Made by a program: the position numbers and the translations under genes
DNA from: JAWSVE01 sp033852115
GTDB taxonomy: Bacteria > Pseudomonadota > Gammaproteobacteria > Pseudomonadales > Cellvibrionaceae
NCBI GenBank assembly: GCA_033852115.1
Contig: JAWSVE010000003.1
Span: 310,001 to 374,000 of the forward strand
Direction of reading: 5' to 3'
DNA length: 64,000 nt
In this document: in pieces, positions 32,867 through 41,597 of the stretch
How the letters are laid out: each line of letters begins with the position of its first letter
How positions within the stretch are numbered: position 1 is the stretch's first letter
The notes under the pieces: model-generated
Database searches by the model: none
What the model was told of the DNA's origin: nothing
What the model saw: the letters and a program-made list of their open reading frames with translations, nothing else

Positions 32867-34966
32867 ATGCCAGCACTTGAAAATGGACGCCGTAAACTCA
32901 GTGCATTTCTCGCCGCAGTTTCTCTACCAATGGCGCTCCAGCCTGCGTTAACTCACGCTCAGCGTGCTGAAAATAGCGCTATCGAAGAGGTCATTATTAC
33001 CGGAGAAGATGTCACACCGAAAACGGAAATTGACCCCGAAACAGAGCTATTGCTCAACGTTGCTGGTGCCGGTTTTGACCCGTTAGCCGCGTTACTCAGC
33101 CTTCCGGGTGTTACTTTTGCAAGCGATTACAGTAGTGAGCCTGCTGTACGCGGCTCAGCCCCTGATGATAATGGCTACTACGTTGATGGCGTGCCTGCTC
33201 GCTACGTGTTCCATATTTTCGGGCACAGTATTTTTAATCACAATCTTATTCACTCATTCGACCTCTACCCTGCAGCTTTCTCAAGCCAATACTCCAATGC
33301 CACTGGTGCCATTATCGATGTTCAACTGCGCGAGCCACGTAACCAACCTTATAGCACGACTGTTGATGCCAGCTTTTTGGGGACGGGGGTTTTGCTAGAA
33401 AGTGGAGTTAGTGACAACCAAGCGGTCTATTTTTCGTACCGACGAAGCTTGCTGGATATATTTATCACTGATGAAGAAGATATCGAAGACCCCGACTCGG
33501 GTGTAGAAGTCGAGCAAGTTCCGATTTCCGATGATTATCAATTTAAATATTTATGGGATGCGGGGAATCTACATCGCTTTAGCTTTTTGGCGATGGGGGC
33601 TAGCGATGAAGTAGGTGCCACTTTCCAAAATGACTCCAACCTAGCGCTGCGTGATCCAGACCTCGCCGGACCTGCCGACGTCGAAACCCGATTTGATTCT
33701 CAAGGGATCACTTGGGATTGGAACTCGACATCGGAAAATACATCGTTGACTACCGTACTGACGCATATCACCGATCAAGACGATATCAGTTACGGTGTTG
33801 GACAGTTTCTCAATATTGAAACTGATCGCATATTGTTAGGTTTAGAAGCAAAACAAAAAGTAGGCACTCAACACACAGTTATTGTAGGTGCACGCCAAGA
33901 AAATACTGAGTTCTCCATCGATATGCGGGCAAAAATTCCCAGCTGTAGCGATTTCGATCCTGACTGCCCGACAATCGATGCGCCGCTTATTGAATACGAT
34001 GACGTTTTCGATATGGATACGTCCTTTTTATATCTTGAGGACGTTTGGCAATTCTCAGAGTCGAGCGCTCTTCGCGTTGGCCTTCATGAAATGAATGACA
34101 ACTTCCTTGAGGATCGAGCGCTTGACGCTAGAGCACGCTTGGATATTCAACTTGGCGACAACTGGCACACGCACATAGCATTTGGCGAATACGCTCAAGT
34201 GCCAAACCCTGAAGAGATTTCACCTGCCACAGGAAATCCCAAGCTCGACTACATTGAGTCAACTCACAGTGTTGTTGGTTTAAAACAATCACTACCTCAC
34301 GAATGGTCGTGGCAGATAGAGCTGTACCATAAAAAAATGGAAAACTTACCATTGAGCTTGAGTCCTTTGTCGGACCTCGATTTTCTGGATCGCTACAGCA
34401 ATGATGCAGAAGGTGAAGCAAGCGGCATCGAGTTACTCATTGAGAAAAAATTGACGGATAAATTTTATGGCTGGTTAGCGCTTAGCGTGTCAGAAACAGA
34501 ACGTACGAATTTACGAACGGCCGAGACTGGTAAATTCGCGTACGACAAACCGATTATTTTTAATTTGGTTGGGAATTACAAACTCAGCGAAAACTGGCTG
34601 TTCGGCATTAAATGGTCAATTCAAAGTGGTAGTTTAATTACCCCTATAGTAGACGTTCGCCCCAACCCGTCCAACCCAACAGTGCTTGAACCGGTGTATG
34701 GAGAGTTAAACAGCGAACGACTATCGCCCTACCACCGCCTAGATTTTCGCATGGAATACAACCGCCCTACTCGCTACGGATACTGGAATATTTTTCTCGA
34801 CGTGTTAAATGCCTACAATGCTAAAAACATTCAAGGTTATCGTTTCGCACCAAACAATGTCGATACCATAGATTCGGTGCCGGATGGGTTTGGAGACAAT
34901 GTACCTTTAGTCCGCGTGGAGGGACTCGGGTGGTTTCCGAGTGTTGGGTTCAAAATTCAATTTTAG
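32867..34966 (+). CDS. TonB-dependent outer-membrane receptor
   Basis: 699 residues from the ATG at 32867, chosen because a signal peptide follows directly (basic NGRRK, hydrophobic LSAFLAAVSLPMAL, cleavage near THAQ) and AAGGG lies nine bases upstream; a GTG at 32816 would bury the signal. EEVIITG near residue 40 is a TonB-box-like segment. A plug domain (about 60-190) with LPGVTFASD, AVRGSAPDDN and YYVDGVP comes next, then a beta-barrel ending in the C-terminal Phe of outer-membrane proteins (GFKIQF). Substrate unknown: there are no neighbouring transport, siderophore or sugar genes. Followed by a terminator. Confidence 0.9.
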   Translation: MPALENGRRKLSAFLAAVSLPMALQPALTHAQRAENSAIEEVIITGEDVTPKTEIDPETELLLNVAGAGFDPLAALLSLPGVTFASDYSSEPAVRGSAPDDNGYYVDGVPARYVFHIFGHSIFNHNLIHSFDLYPAAFSSQYSNATGAIIDVQLREPRNQPYSTTVDASFLGTGVLLESGVSDNQAVYFSYRRSLLDIFITDEEDIEDPDSGVEVEQVPISDDYQFKYLWDAGNLHRFSFLAMGASDEVGATFQNDSNLALRDPDLAGPADVETRFDSQGITWDWNSTSENTSLTTVLTHITDQDDISYGVGQFLNIETDRILLGLEAKQKVGTQHTVIVGARQENTEFSIDMRAKIPSCSDFDPDCPTIDAPLIEYDDVFDMDTSFLYLEDVWQFSESSALRVGLHEMNDNFLEDRALDARARLDIQLGDNWHTHIAFGEYAQVPNPEEISPATGNPKLDYIESTHSVVGLKQSLPHEWSWQIELYHKKMENLPLSLSPLSDLDFLDRYSNDAEGEASGIELLIEKKLTDKFYGWLALSVSETERTNLRTAETGKFAYDKPIIFNLVGNYKLSENWLFGIKWSIQSGSLITPIVDVRPNPSNPTVLEPVYGELNSERLSPYHRLDFRMEYNRPTRYGYWNIFLDVLNAYNAKNIQGYRFAPNNVDTIDSVPDGFGDNVPLVRVEGLGWFPSVGFKIQF

Positions 34967-34992
34967 TGTTGCCGCGCAACCTGTAAAAACAT

Positions 34993-35015
34993 AAAAGCCC
35001 CTAAAAGGGGCTTTT
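34993..35015. terminator. Bidirectional Rho-independent terminator
   Basis: AAAAGCCCC (34993-35001) pairs with GGGGCTTTT (35007-35015) around a five-base loop. The A-rich left arm and T-rich right arm allow it to serve both the receptor gene (plus) and comEA (minus), which converge here. Confidence 0.9.
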
Positions 35016-35038
35016 ACTAGAGATTTAAGCTTACCGAA

Positions 35039-35344
35039 TTACAGTACTATTCGATCAAGGTTTTGCTTTAACGTCGACTCTCCAATACCTTTCACCTCGA
35101 GAAGTTGTTCTTTCGAGGTAAATTTACCGTGTTGTTTACGATACTCGACAATCGCCTTAGCACGACTATCGCCAACACGAATCAGATTTGCTGCAAGCGT
35201 TGCTGCATCTGCCTTGTTGATGTTTACGCGTTCGACAACTAAAGAAGATTTAGTATGTTTAGCATCCGACTTATCCGCCGCAAAGGCTAACCCACCGGAA
35301 AGCACCAACACAGAAACCAACAGTAAGGAAACGAGATTTTTCAT
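35039..35344 (-). CDS. Small exported helix-hairpin-helix protein, ComEA-like
   Basis: 101 residues from the ATG at 35344, with GGAG six bases upstream. N-terminal signal peptide (about 1-22, cleavage near AFAAD), then a short linker, then tandem helix-hairpin-helix units: VNINKADAATL and LLEVKGIGESTL. This is the ComEA domain, which binds double-stranded DNA in the periplasm during uptake in competent bacteria; in many gammaproteobacteria such proteins stand alone with unproven function. Confidence 0.88.
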   Translation of the reverse strand: MKNLVSLLLVSVLVLSGGLAFAADKSDAKHTKSSLVVERVNINKADAATLAANLIRVGDSRAKAIVEYRKQHGKFTSKEQLLEVKGIGESTLKQNLDRIVL

Positions 35345-35530
35345 GTTCAACTCCATTTGATTATTAAATCATTGCATTTGAATGTGTAACCGCGATATCC
35401 CTGCGGTTGATGTTATTAGCGGCTCAAATCAAAACCACACGCGCACTGTAGTCTGTCATCTCAATAAGGGATAGAGGCAAATATCTGAAACATGTGTAGG
35501 ATATTGCTTACACGGGAATCCATAAAATGA

Positions 35531-35554
35531 AAAGGCTGCCAAATGGCAGCCTTT
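35531..35554 (-). terminator. Rho-independent terminator of cysDN
   Basis: AAAGGCTGCC (35531-35540) and GGCAGCCTTT (35545-35554) form a perfect ten-pair stem with a four-base loop. On the minus strand the stem is followed by TTTTCATTTT, 26 bases after the cysN stop. Confidence 0.92.
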
Positions 35555-35580
35555 AATAGGAAGCGGCGTAAAGTTTTGAG

Positions 35581-37008
35581 TTATTTCTTGCCCAACAGCT
35601 CTGAGATGTCTGCTGCACCCCAATGCGGGAAATGCTTGCGAATCAGTGCATTCAACTCAACTTCGAACTCCGACACATTCGCTAGACCACCAACAGAGGC
35701 ACTTTCTAGTGTATCGGTAACCATGCCTGCGCCAACAGTGATGTTGGTAAGGCGATCAATCACGATAAATGCGCCCGTTGTACGGTTAGACGAATACGGA
35801 TCCATCGGCACGCCCTGCTCAAGACCGACTGTCACTAAACCGATGTCATTCAGCTCAAGCTGATCAACTTCACTTAAAGCCTGCGTATTCACATCAATTT
35901 GATGTTGAATATTATTTACTGCACCGCTAGTAACCATACTCGCAAATTTAAAACTGTATTGCTTACCTGGCTTTAGCGCTTGTTCAGACATCCATACGAT
36001 GTGCGCGCTAAAGTGGTTTGTCACTGCCACATCGGCGTCAGCTTTAACAATCATGTCGCCACGACTGATATCAATTTCGTCTTCTAGCGTAATCGTCACA
36101 GCCTGGTCAACGAATGCTGATTCCAGATTGCCATCGTAAGTCACAATTGCTTTAACGCGACTTGTTTTGTTTGACGGCAATACTTTGATCGCGTCGCCCA
36201 CATTCACCACACCCGAGGCTATAGTGCCGCAAAAACCGCGAAAATCGAGGTTGGGGCGGTTAACAAACTGCACGGGGAAACGGAACTCATCAATATTTTT
36301 GTCCCCAGCAATTTGTACCGTTTCCAAAATCTCCATTAGTGTTTGACCATCATACCAAGGAGACTTTTCGCTGCGGCTGACAACGTTATCGCCATCTAAA
36401 GCGGATAATGGAACGAACTGAATATCGTCAATTGTCAGGCTTTCGGCAAACTTTAAATAGTCCGCTTTAATCGACTCGTAGGTCTCTTGCGAGAAATCCA
36501 CTAGATCCATTTTATTAATAGCGACAACCACATGCTTAATACCCAACAGGCTAGCAATATAGCTATGGCGACGAGTTTGTGTCATCACACCATGGCGCGC
36601 GTCGATAAGAATAATGGCCAAATCACAAGTAGATGCACCCGTCGCCATGTTACGCGTGTACTGTTCGTGCCCTGGGGTATCCGCAATAATGAACTTACGC
36701 TTCGATGTTGAGAAGTAACGATAAGCAACATCGATGGTGATGCCCTGCTCTCGTTCAGCTTGGAGGCCATCAACCAATAACGCTAGGTCAATTTTACCGC
36801 CAGTGGTTCCGTGTTTAGTGGTATCCGATTTCACTGACTCGAGTTGATCTTCATAGATCATTTTGGAGTCATGTAGCAAACGGCCAATAAGTGTACTTTT
36901 TCCGTCATCAACGCTACCACATGTAAGGAAGCGCAATAGTTCTTTTTGTTCGTGCTCTTTTAGATAAGCATCGATATCCGTTGCGATGAGATCTGATTGA
37001 TGCGACAT
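35581..37008 (-). CDS. cysN: Sulfate adenylyltransferase subunit 1 (GTPase)
   Basis: 475 residues from the ATG at 37008, exactly the E. coli length; the open frame extends 17 codons further but without family resemblance. Elongation-factor-type GTPase with GSVDDGKST (G1), DTPGHEQY (G3) and NKMD (G4). GTP hydrolysis drives CysD to form adenylyl sulfate from ATP and sulfate. There is no fused CysC kinase domain, unlike the CysNC protein of Pseudomonas, so APS kinase or direct APS reduction must be encoded elsewhere. Confidence 0.96.
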   Translation of the reverse strand: MSHQSDLIATDIDAYLKEHEQKELLRFLTCGSVDDGKSTLIGRLLHDSKMIYEDQLESVKSDTTKHGTTGGKIDLALLVDGLQAEREQGITIDVAYRYFSTSKRKFIIADTPGHEQYTRNMATGASTCDLAIILIDARHGVMTQTRRHSYIASLLGIKHVVVAINKMDLVDFSQETYESIKADYLKFAESLTIDDIQFVPLSALDGDNVVSRSEKSPWYDGQTLMEILETVQIAGDKNIDEFRFPVQFVNRPNLDFRGFCGTIASGVVNVGDAIKVLPSNKTSRVKAIVTYDGNLESAFVDQAVTITLEDEIDISRGDMIVKADADVAVTNHFSAHIVWMSEQALKPGKQYSFKFASMVTSGAVNNIQHQIDVNTQALSEVDQLELNDIGLVTVGLEQGVPMDPYSSNRTTGAFIVIDRLTNITVGAGMVTDTLESASVGGLANVSEFEVELNALIRKHFPHWGAADISELLGKK

Positions 37009-37092
37009 AAGTGTTTCTCTTCGAGTATCGCCAGCGTTATTCGCCGGCTGTGTTAACAATTTGAAGTTTGGAAAAATATTGGCTAAATCCGT

Positions 37093-38004
37093 TTAGAAAT
37101 AACCTTCCTGCTTTTTCTTCTCCATCGAGCCTGAGCTATCATGATCAATGACTCGACCTTGGCGCTCAGAGGTTTTTGTTAACAACATTTCTTGAATGAT
37201 TTCGGGGAGCGTTGCGGCTTCAGACTCCACCGCTCCGGTCAGCGGATAACAACCCAAGGTTCTAAAACGAACCATTTTTTGCTCGGGCACTTCGCCTTCT
37301 TCAAGCGGCATACGATCGTCATCCACCATGATAAGAACACCATCACGCTCTACGACTGGGCGCTTGGCTGCAAAGTAGAGAGGAACGATAGGAATATCTT
37401 CCAAATGAATGTACTGCCAAATATCCAACTCTGTCCAATTCGAAAGCGGGAATACGCGGATGCTTTCGCCCTTGTCCACTTTACTGTTGTAGATGTTCCA
37501 TAGTTCCGGGCGCTGGTTCTTTGGATCCCAACGGTGGTTACGGTCTCGGAATGAATACACGCGCTCTTTCGCACGAGATTTTTCCTCGTCGCGACGGGCA
37601 CCACCAAAAGCAGCGTCAAAACCATACTTGTCTAGTGCCTGCTTGAGTGATTGGGTTTTCATGATATCGGTATGTTTTGCACTACCGTGCGTAAAGGGGC
37701 CAACCCCCATATCAACGCCTTCTTGGTTGATATGTACCAGCAAATCCCAACCGAGATCTTTGATACGCTGATCGCGAAACTCGATCATCTCGCGAAATTT
37801 CCACGTCGTATCAACATGCATCAATGGGAAAGGAGGCTTCCCTGGAGCAAAGGCTTTCATGGCCAGGTGCATCATTACGGCGGAGTCCTTACCGACGGAA
37901 TAGAGCATCACTGGATTATCAAACTCGGCAGCCACTTCACGAATAATATGAATACTTTCGGCTTCGAGTTGCTTGAGATGAGTAAGCTGGTACTTGTCTG
38001 ACAT
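37093..38004 (-). CDS. cysD: Sulfate adenylyltransferase subunit 2
   Basis: 303 residues. ATP-pyrophosphatase-type enzyme: MLYSVGKDSAVMMHLA is the PP-loop, with FPLMHVDTTWKFREMI and FGGARRDEEKSRAKER following. Forms the catalytic half of the CysDN complex; 84 bases upstream of cysN, same operon. Confidence 0.97.
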   Translation of the reverse strand: MSDKYQLTHLKQLEAESIHIIREVAAEFDNPVMLYSVGKDSAVMMHLAMKAFAPGKPPFPLMHVDTTWKFREMIEFRDQRIKDLGWDLLVHINQEGVDMGVGPFTHGSAKHTDIMKTQSLKQALDKYGFDAAFGGARRDEEKSRAKERVYSFRDRNHRWDPKNQRPELWNIYNSKVDKGESIRVFPLSNWTELDIWQYIHLEDIPIVPLYFAAKRPVVERDGVLIMVDDDRMPLEEGEVPEQKMVRFRTLGCYPLTGAVESEAATLPEIIQEMLLTKTSERQGRVIDHDSSGSMEKKKQEGYF

Positions 38005-38066
38005 AACTTCGTCTCTGTCGATTAGTCCTTAAAGGGACGGAATTGTAAAAAAAACTTGTGACTAAA

Positions 38067-40280
38067 TTAAGAAGTAATTTCTTCTATGCTTATTCCTGCT
38101 TTTGTAGCAAGACTACTAAAATCCGGGAAAGACGTTGCAACATTGGCGCAATCTTTAATGGTAATTGGTCCCGATGATCGCAGGGCCGCGACGGTAAACG
38201 ACATGGCTATCCGGTGGTCACCATGACTATCAACCTCTCCCCCGGTGATTTCAGACCCCTCGATGACCATCCCGTCTGGCGTTGCAGTGGCTTTAACACC
38301 GAGTGCTTGCAGACCATCAGCCATCACTTGAATCCGATCACTTTCTTTTACTCGAAGCTCTTCTGCACCCGTCAGTCGCGTCACGCCTTGCGCACAAGCT
38401 GCCGCGACAAAAATAGCGGGGAATTCATCAATTGCAAGAGGCACAAGCTCTTTCGGGATGTCTATACCGATCAACGGGGCATATCGCACCCGTAGGTCCG
38501 CTACCGGCTCCCCGCCGACTTCTGTTTTGTTGAGGAATCCAATATCCGCACCCATCAACCGAAGAATATTGATAACCCCTATTCGCGTAGGGTTTATACC
38601 CACGTGTTTTAGAATCACTTCAGACCCAGGAGAAATTGCCGCCGCCACCATAAAGAAGGTAGCTGACGAAATATCGGCAGGCACTTCAATGGCTGTGCCC
38701 TTGAGAGTCCCACCACCAACAAGGCGCATGGTGTCTCCCTCTGTGATAACGTCGTAACCAAACCCCCTCAGCATACGTTCGGTATGGTCACGTGTGACGG
38801 CAGGCTCCGTCACAGATGTTTCGCCATCAGCATAAAGCCCAGCGAGCAACACGGATGATTTGACTTGCGCGCTCGCCATCGGCAATGAGTAATCAATGGC
38901 TTTTAACTTCGCGCCACCAGTGATCGTAATCGGAGGGCAGCCTTTATCAGCTGTTGAGATATTCGCGCCCATTTGGGAGAGTGGGTTAGAGACACGAGTC
39001 ATCGGTCGTTTCGACAATGACTCATCACCCGTTAGGACAACATCAAAGGACTGCCCCGCTAGTAACCCTGCTAGCAGCCGCATAGACGTTCCAGAATTTC
39101 CAAGATACAGCGGTCCTGGAGGTGCTTGTAATCCGTGCAGCCCAACGCCGTGAACTTTCACGTTGCCATCGTTGGGACCTTCGATTACAACGCCCATATC
39201 ACGGAACGCTTGCAACGTTGCTAACGCGTCTTCTCCCTCTAAGAAACCACTCACCTCAGTAATACCATCGGCAATTGAGCCAAGCATTATTGAGCGATGA
39301 GAGATGGATTTATCACCCGGCACACGCAATTCACCAGAGACTCGTCCTCCTGGCTGCACCACGTAGGTAACATCGTTTGATTGATGCTTCATAAGCGCTT
39401 TTTTACCTAATCGAGAAACAAAATGATCACGCGCTGCCTTAGAGCGAGTGAAAACACCTAACAAGTAATCACTATCTTCATTTTCGATAGCAATTCGAAG
39501 TTGTTTTAAGTTGTTTTCAAATAGAGACAATGCACTTAAAACACTGTCCTTATTCGACAACATAATGTCATGCCACATGGTCGGGTCGCTGGAGGCAATC
39601 CTAGTGAAATCCTTAAACCCGCCTGCGGCGTAGCGAAAAATATTTTCATTTTCAGAGTCATGTGCCAGTGTATCCACCAACGAATAGGCAATGACGTGTG
39701 GTAAATGGCTAGTGGCCGCGAGCACTTCATCGTGCTCCTCGACGCTCATCGTTAGCACTTCGGCGCCCACCGCTTGCCACATACATTTAATACACTCCAC
39801 GCTTTCAGCTGCGGTGGATTCAACTGGCGTAAGAATGACACGGTGCTGCTGATATAAATCAGGATTGGCTGCTGTCACACCGCTTTGCTCCGAACCCGCA
39901 ATGGGGTGCCCTAACACAAGCTGTTTAGGAATCTCGCCGAAAACATCACGAGCCGCGTCCCTAACACTCCCTTTGACACTGGCGCAATCCGTCACAACAA
40001 CTTTGTCAGATACCTGACTTGCAACATCTTCCAACACTGCTTTAGTGCTGAGCGTTGGCACAGAAATACATATCACATCGCCATCATCGAGCTCTTGAGC
40101 AATATCACTGAGTGCATGAAAAGCGCGATCTGCTAAACCTAACTCTAACGCCTTTTCTAAAGTATTTTCTGATCGAGCAATAGCGATGATTTCACGGCAA
40201 TAATGCGCTCGTCGCAAGCCAGCTGCTAAGCTAGCGCCTATCAAACCAAAACCAACAATAACGAGTTTATTAATGCTCAC
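38067..40280 (-). CDS. tyrA-aroA: Fused prephenate dehydrogenase and EPSP synthase
   Basis: 737 residues. Residues 1 to about 295 are TyrA (IVGFGLIGASLAAGLR for NAD binding; GHPIAGSEQSG with the catalytic His). Residues about 300-737 are AroA (LRVPGDKSISHRS, LGNSGTSMRLLAGLLAGQ and LRVKESDRIQ signatures). Catalyses the NAD-linked step to 4-hydroxyphenylpyruvate and the penultimate shikimate step to EPSP. The fusion is known in Pseudomonas, Acinetobacter and relatives, so it is not itself odd. The GDKS and NSGTSMRL residues targeted by glyphosate are of the ordinary sensitive type. Confidence 0.96.
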   Translation of the reverse strand: MSINKLVIVGFGLIGASLAAGLRRAHYCREIIAIARSENTLEKALELGLADRAFHALSDIAQELDDGDVICISVPTLSTKAVLEDVASQVSDKVVVTDCASVKGSVRDAARDVFGEIPKQLVLGHPIAGSEQSGVTAANPDLYQQHRVILTPVESTAAESVECIKCMWQAVGAEVLTMSVEEHDEVLAATSHLPHVIAYSLVDTLAHDSENENIFRYAAGGFKDFTRIASSDPTMWHDIMLSNKDSVLSALSLFENNLKQLRIAIENEDSDYLLGVFTRSKAARDHFVSRLGKKALMKHQSNDVTYVVQPGGRVSGELRVPGDKSISHRSIMLGSIADGITEVSGFLEGEDALATLQAFRDMGVVIEGPNDGNVKVHGVGLHGLQAPPGPLYLGNSGTSMRLLAGLLAGQSFDVVLTGDESLSKRPMTRVSNPLSQMGANISTADKGCPPITITGGAKLKAIDYSLPMASAQVKSSVLLAGLYADGETSVTEPAVTRDHTERMLRGFGYDVITEGDTMRLVGGGTLKGTAIEVPADISSATFFMVAAAISPGSEVILKHVGINPTRIGVINILRLMGADIGFLNKTEVGGEPVADLRVRYAPLIGIDIPKELVPLAIDEFPAIFVAAACAQGVTRLTGAEELRVKESDRIQVMADGLQALGVKATATPDGMVIEGSEITGGEVDSHGDHRIAMSFTVAALRSSGPITIKDCANVATSFPDFSSLATKAGISIEEITS

Positions 40281-40441
40281 AGAAACCTTGAGTATGATCG
40301 ACGAAAAATAGCAGAATGAATTCGGAGTTGATTCAAAGAATTAACTCTTAGTTGCGCCCCAAATGTTCAGCGCAGAGGGTAATTACCTGTTACTGCGAAA
40401 AGCCACCAATAACTAAAGCTTACACACCAAAAAGATCTAAC

Positions 40442-41566
40442 CTACAAGACGGCTTTAGGGTATGAGCCTAGCACCTTAACCTCTGAGGCTCGCTCGCGGA
40501 TTTCGTCCAACGCCGTTTTGACATTGGCATCTTCGATATGACCCGCAAAATCGATGAAGAAAACGTAATTCCATTTCCCCATTTTTGAAGGACGGGTTTC
40601 GACGCTAGTAAGATCAACCCCATTGTCGCGAAACGGCTCCAACAAATTATAAAGCGCACCAGGCTCATTATGCATTGATACGATAATTGAGGTTTTATCC
40701 TTACCACTAGGCGGCACTGATTGATTGCCAACAATTAAGAAACGCGTTGCATTATCTGGATTGTCTTCAATTTTTTCGGAAACGACTTTCAAACCGTAAA
40801 GGTCAGCAGCCATTTCACCGGCAATTGCCGCAGCATTCCACTCACCCTTGATGCGTTTCGCTGCTTCAGAATTACTACTTACTGCAATACGCTCTGCTTG
40901 CGGGTATCGTGAATCCAACCACTTGCGACACTGCGCTAGAGATTGAGAGTGAGAATAAATGCGCGTAATGCTATCGACTTTAGTTACATCCGACACCAAT
41001 AGATTTTGATGGATTCGTAAAGCCACTTCTCCACAAATTTTAAGATTAGAATCAATAAATGTATCTAACGTATGGTTAACCACACCTTCCGAAGAGTTTT
41101 CAACGGGCACTACGCCAAATTCAACAGCGCCAGCTTCGACTTCACGAAACACATCATCTATCGCTGCCATAGGAAAGCTCTGAGCGGAATGCCCAAAATG
41201 CTTTAATGCCGCTTCTTGGGTGAAGGTACCTTCAGGTCCTAAAAATGCAACACGTACTGGATGCTCAAGCGCTAAGCAAGAAGACATAATTTCACGGAAC
41301 AGACGCGCCAACTCTTCATTGGCTAGCGGGCCTGTATTCATTTCCATTACTCGCCGCAACACTTGCGCTTCTCGCTCGGGTCGGTAGTAATTCGCGGCAT
41401 CAACACCGGCGGCCTTTTTGACTTCAGCTACTTCCTGCGCACATCTCGCACGTGAATTAATCAGTTCACTTAGCTGAGAATCTATCGCGTCGATTTTTGT
41501 GCGCAGTTCGCCTAACTGCTCTTCCGATGCTCCGCTTGGGCCACTGTTGTTTACGTCTTCAGTCAT
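40442..41566 (-). CDS. pheA: Chorismate mutase / prephenate dehydratase
   Basis: 374 residues in three parts: AroQ chorismate mutase (about 15-100; LRTKIDAIDSQL, YRPEREAQVLRR), prephenate dehydratase (about 105-280; FLGPEGTFTQEAALKHFG, VPVENSSEGVVNHTLD, DNATRFLIV), and a C-terminal ACT domain (GALYNLLEPF, LTSVETRPSK) expected to bind phenylalanine for feedback control. 31 bases downstream of gyrA; serC, which usually stands between them, is absent. Confidence 0.97.
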   Translation of the reverse strand: MTEDVNNSGPSGASEEQLGELRTKIDAIDSQLSELINSRARCAQEVAEVKKAAGVDAANYYRPEREAQVLRRVMEMNTGPLANEELARLFREIMSSCLALEHPVRVAFLGPEGTFTQEAALKHFGHSAQSFPMAAIDDVFREVEAGAVEFGVVPVENSSEGVVNHTLDTFIDSNLKICGEVALRIHQNLLVSDVTKVDSITRIYSHSQSLAQCRKWLDSRYPQAERIAVSSNSEAAKRIKGEWNAAAIAGEMAADLYGLKVVSEKIEDNPDNATRFLIVGNQSVPPSGKDKTSIIVSMHNEPGALYNLLEPFRDNGVDLTSVETRPSKMGKWNYVFFIDFAGHIEDANVKTALDEIRERASEVKVLGSYPKAVL

Positions 41567-41597
41567 GATGTAAATCCAATCTCTTAATCATCGAGGG

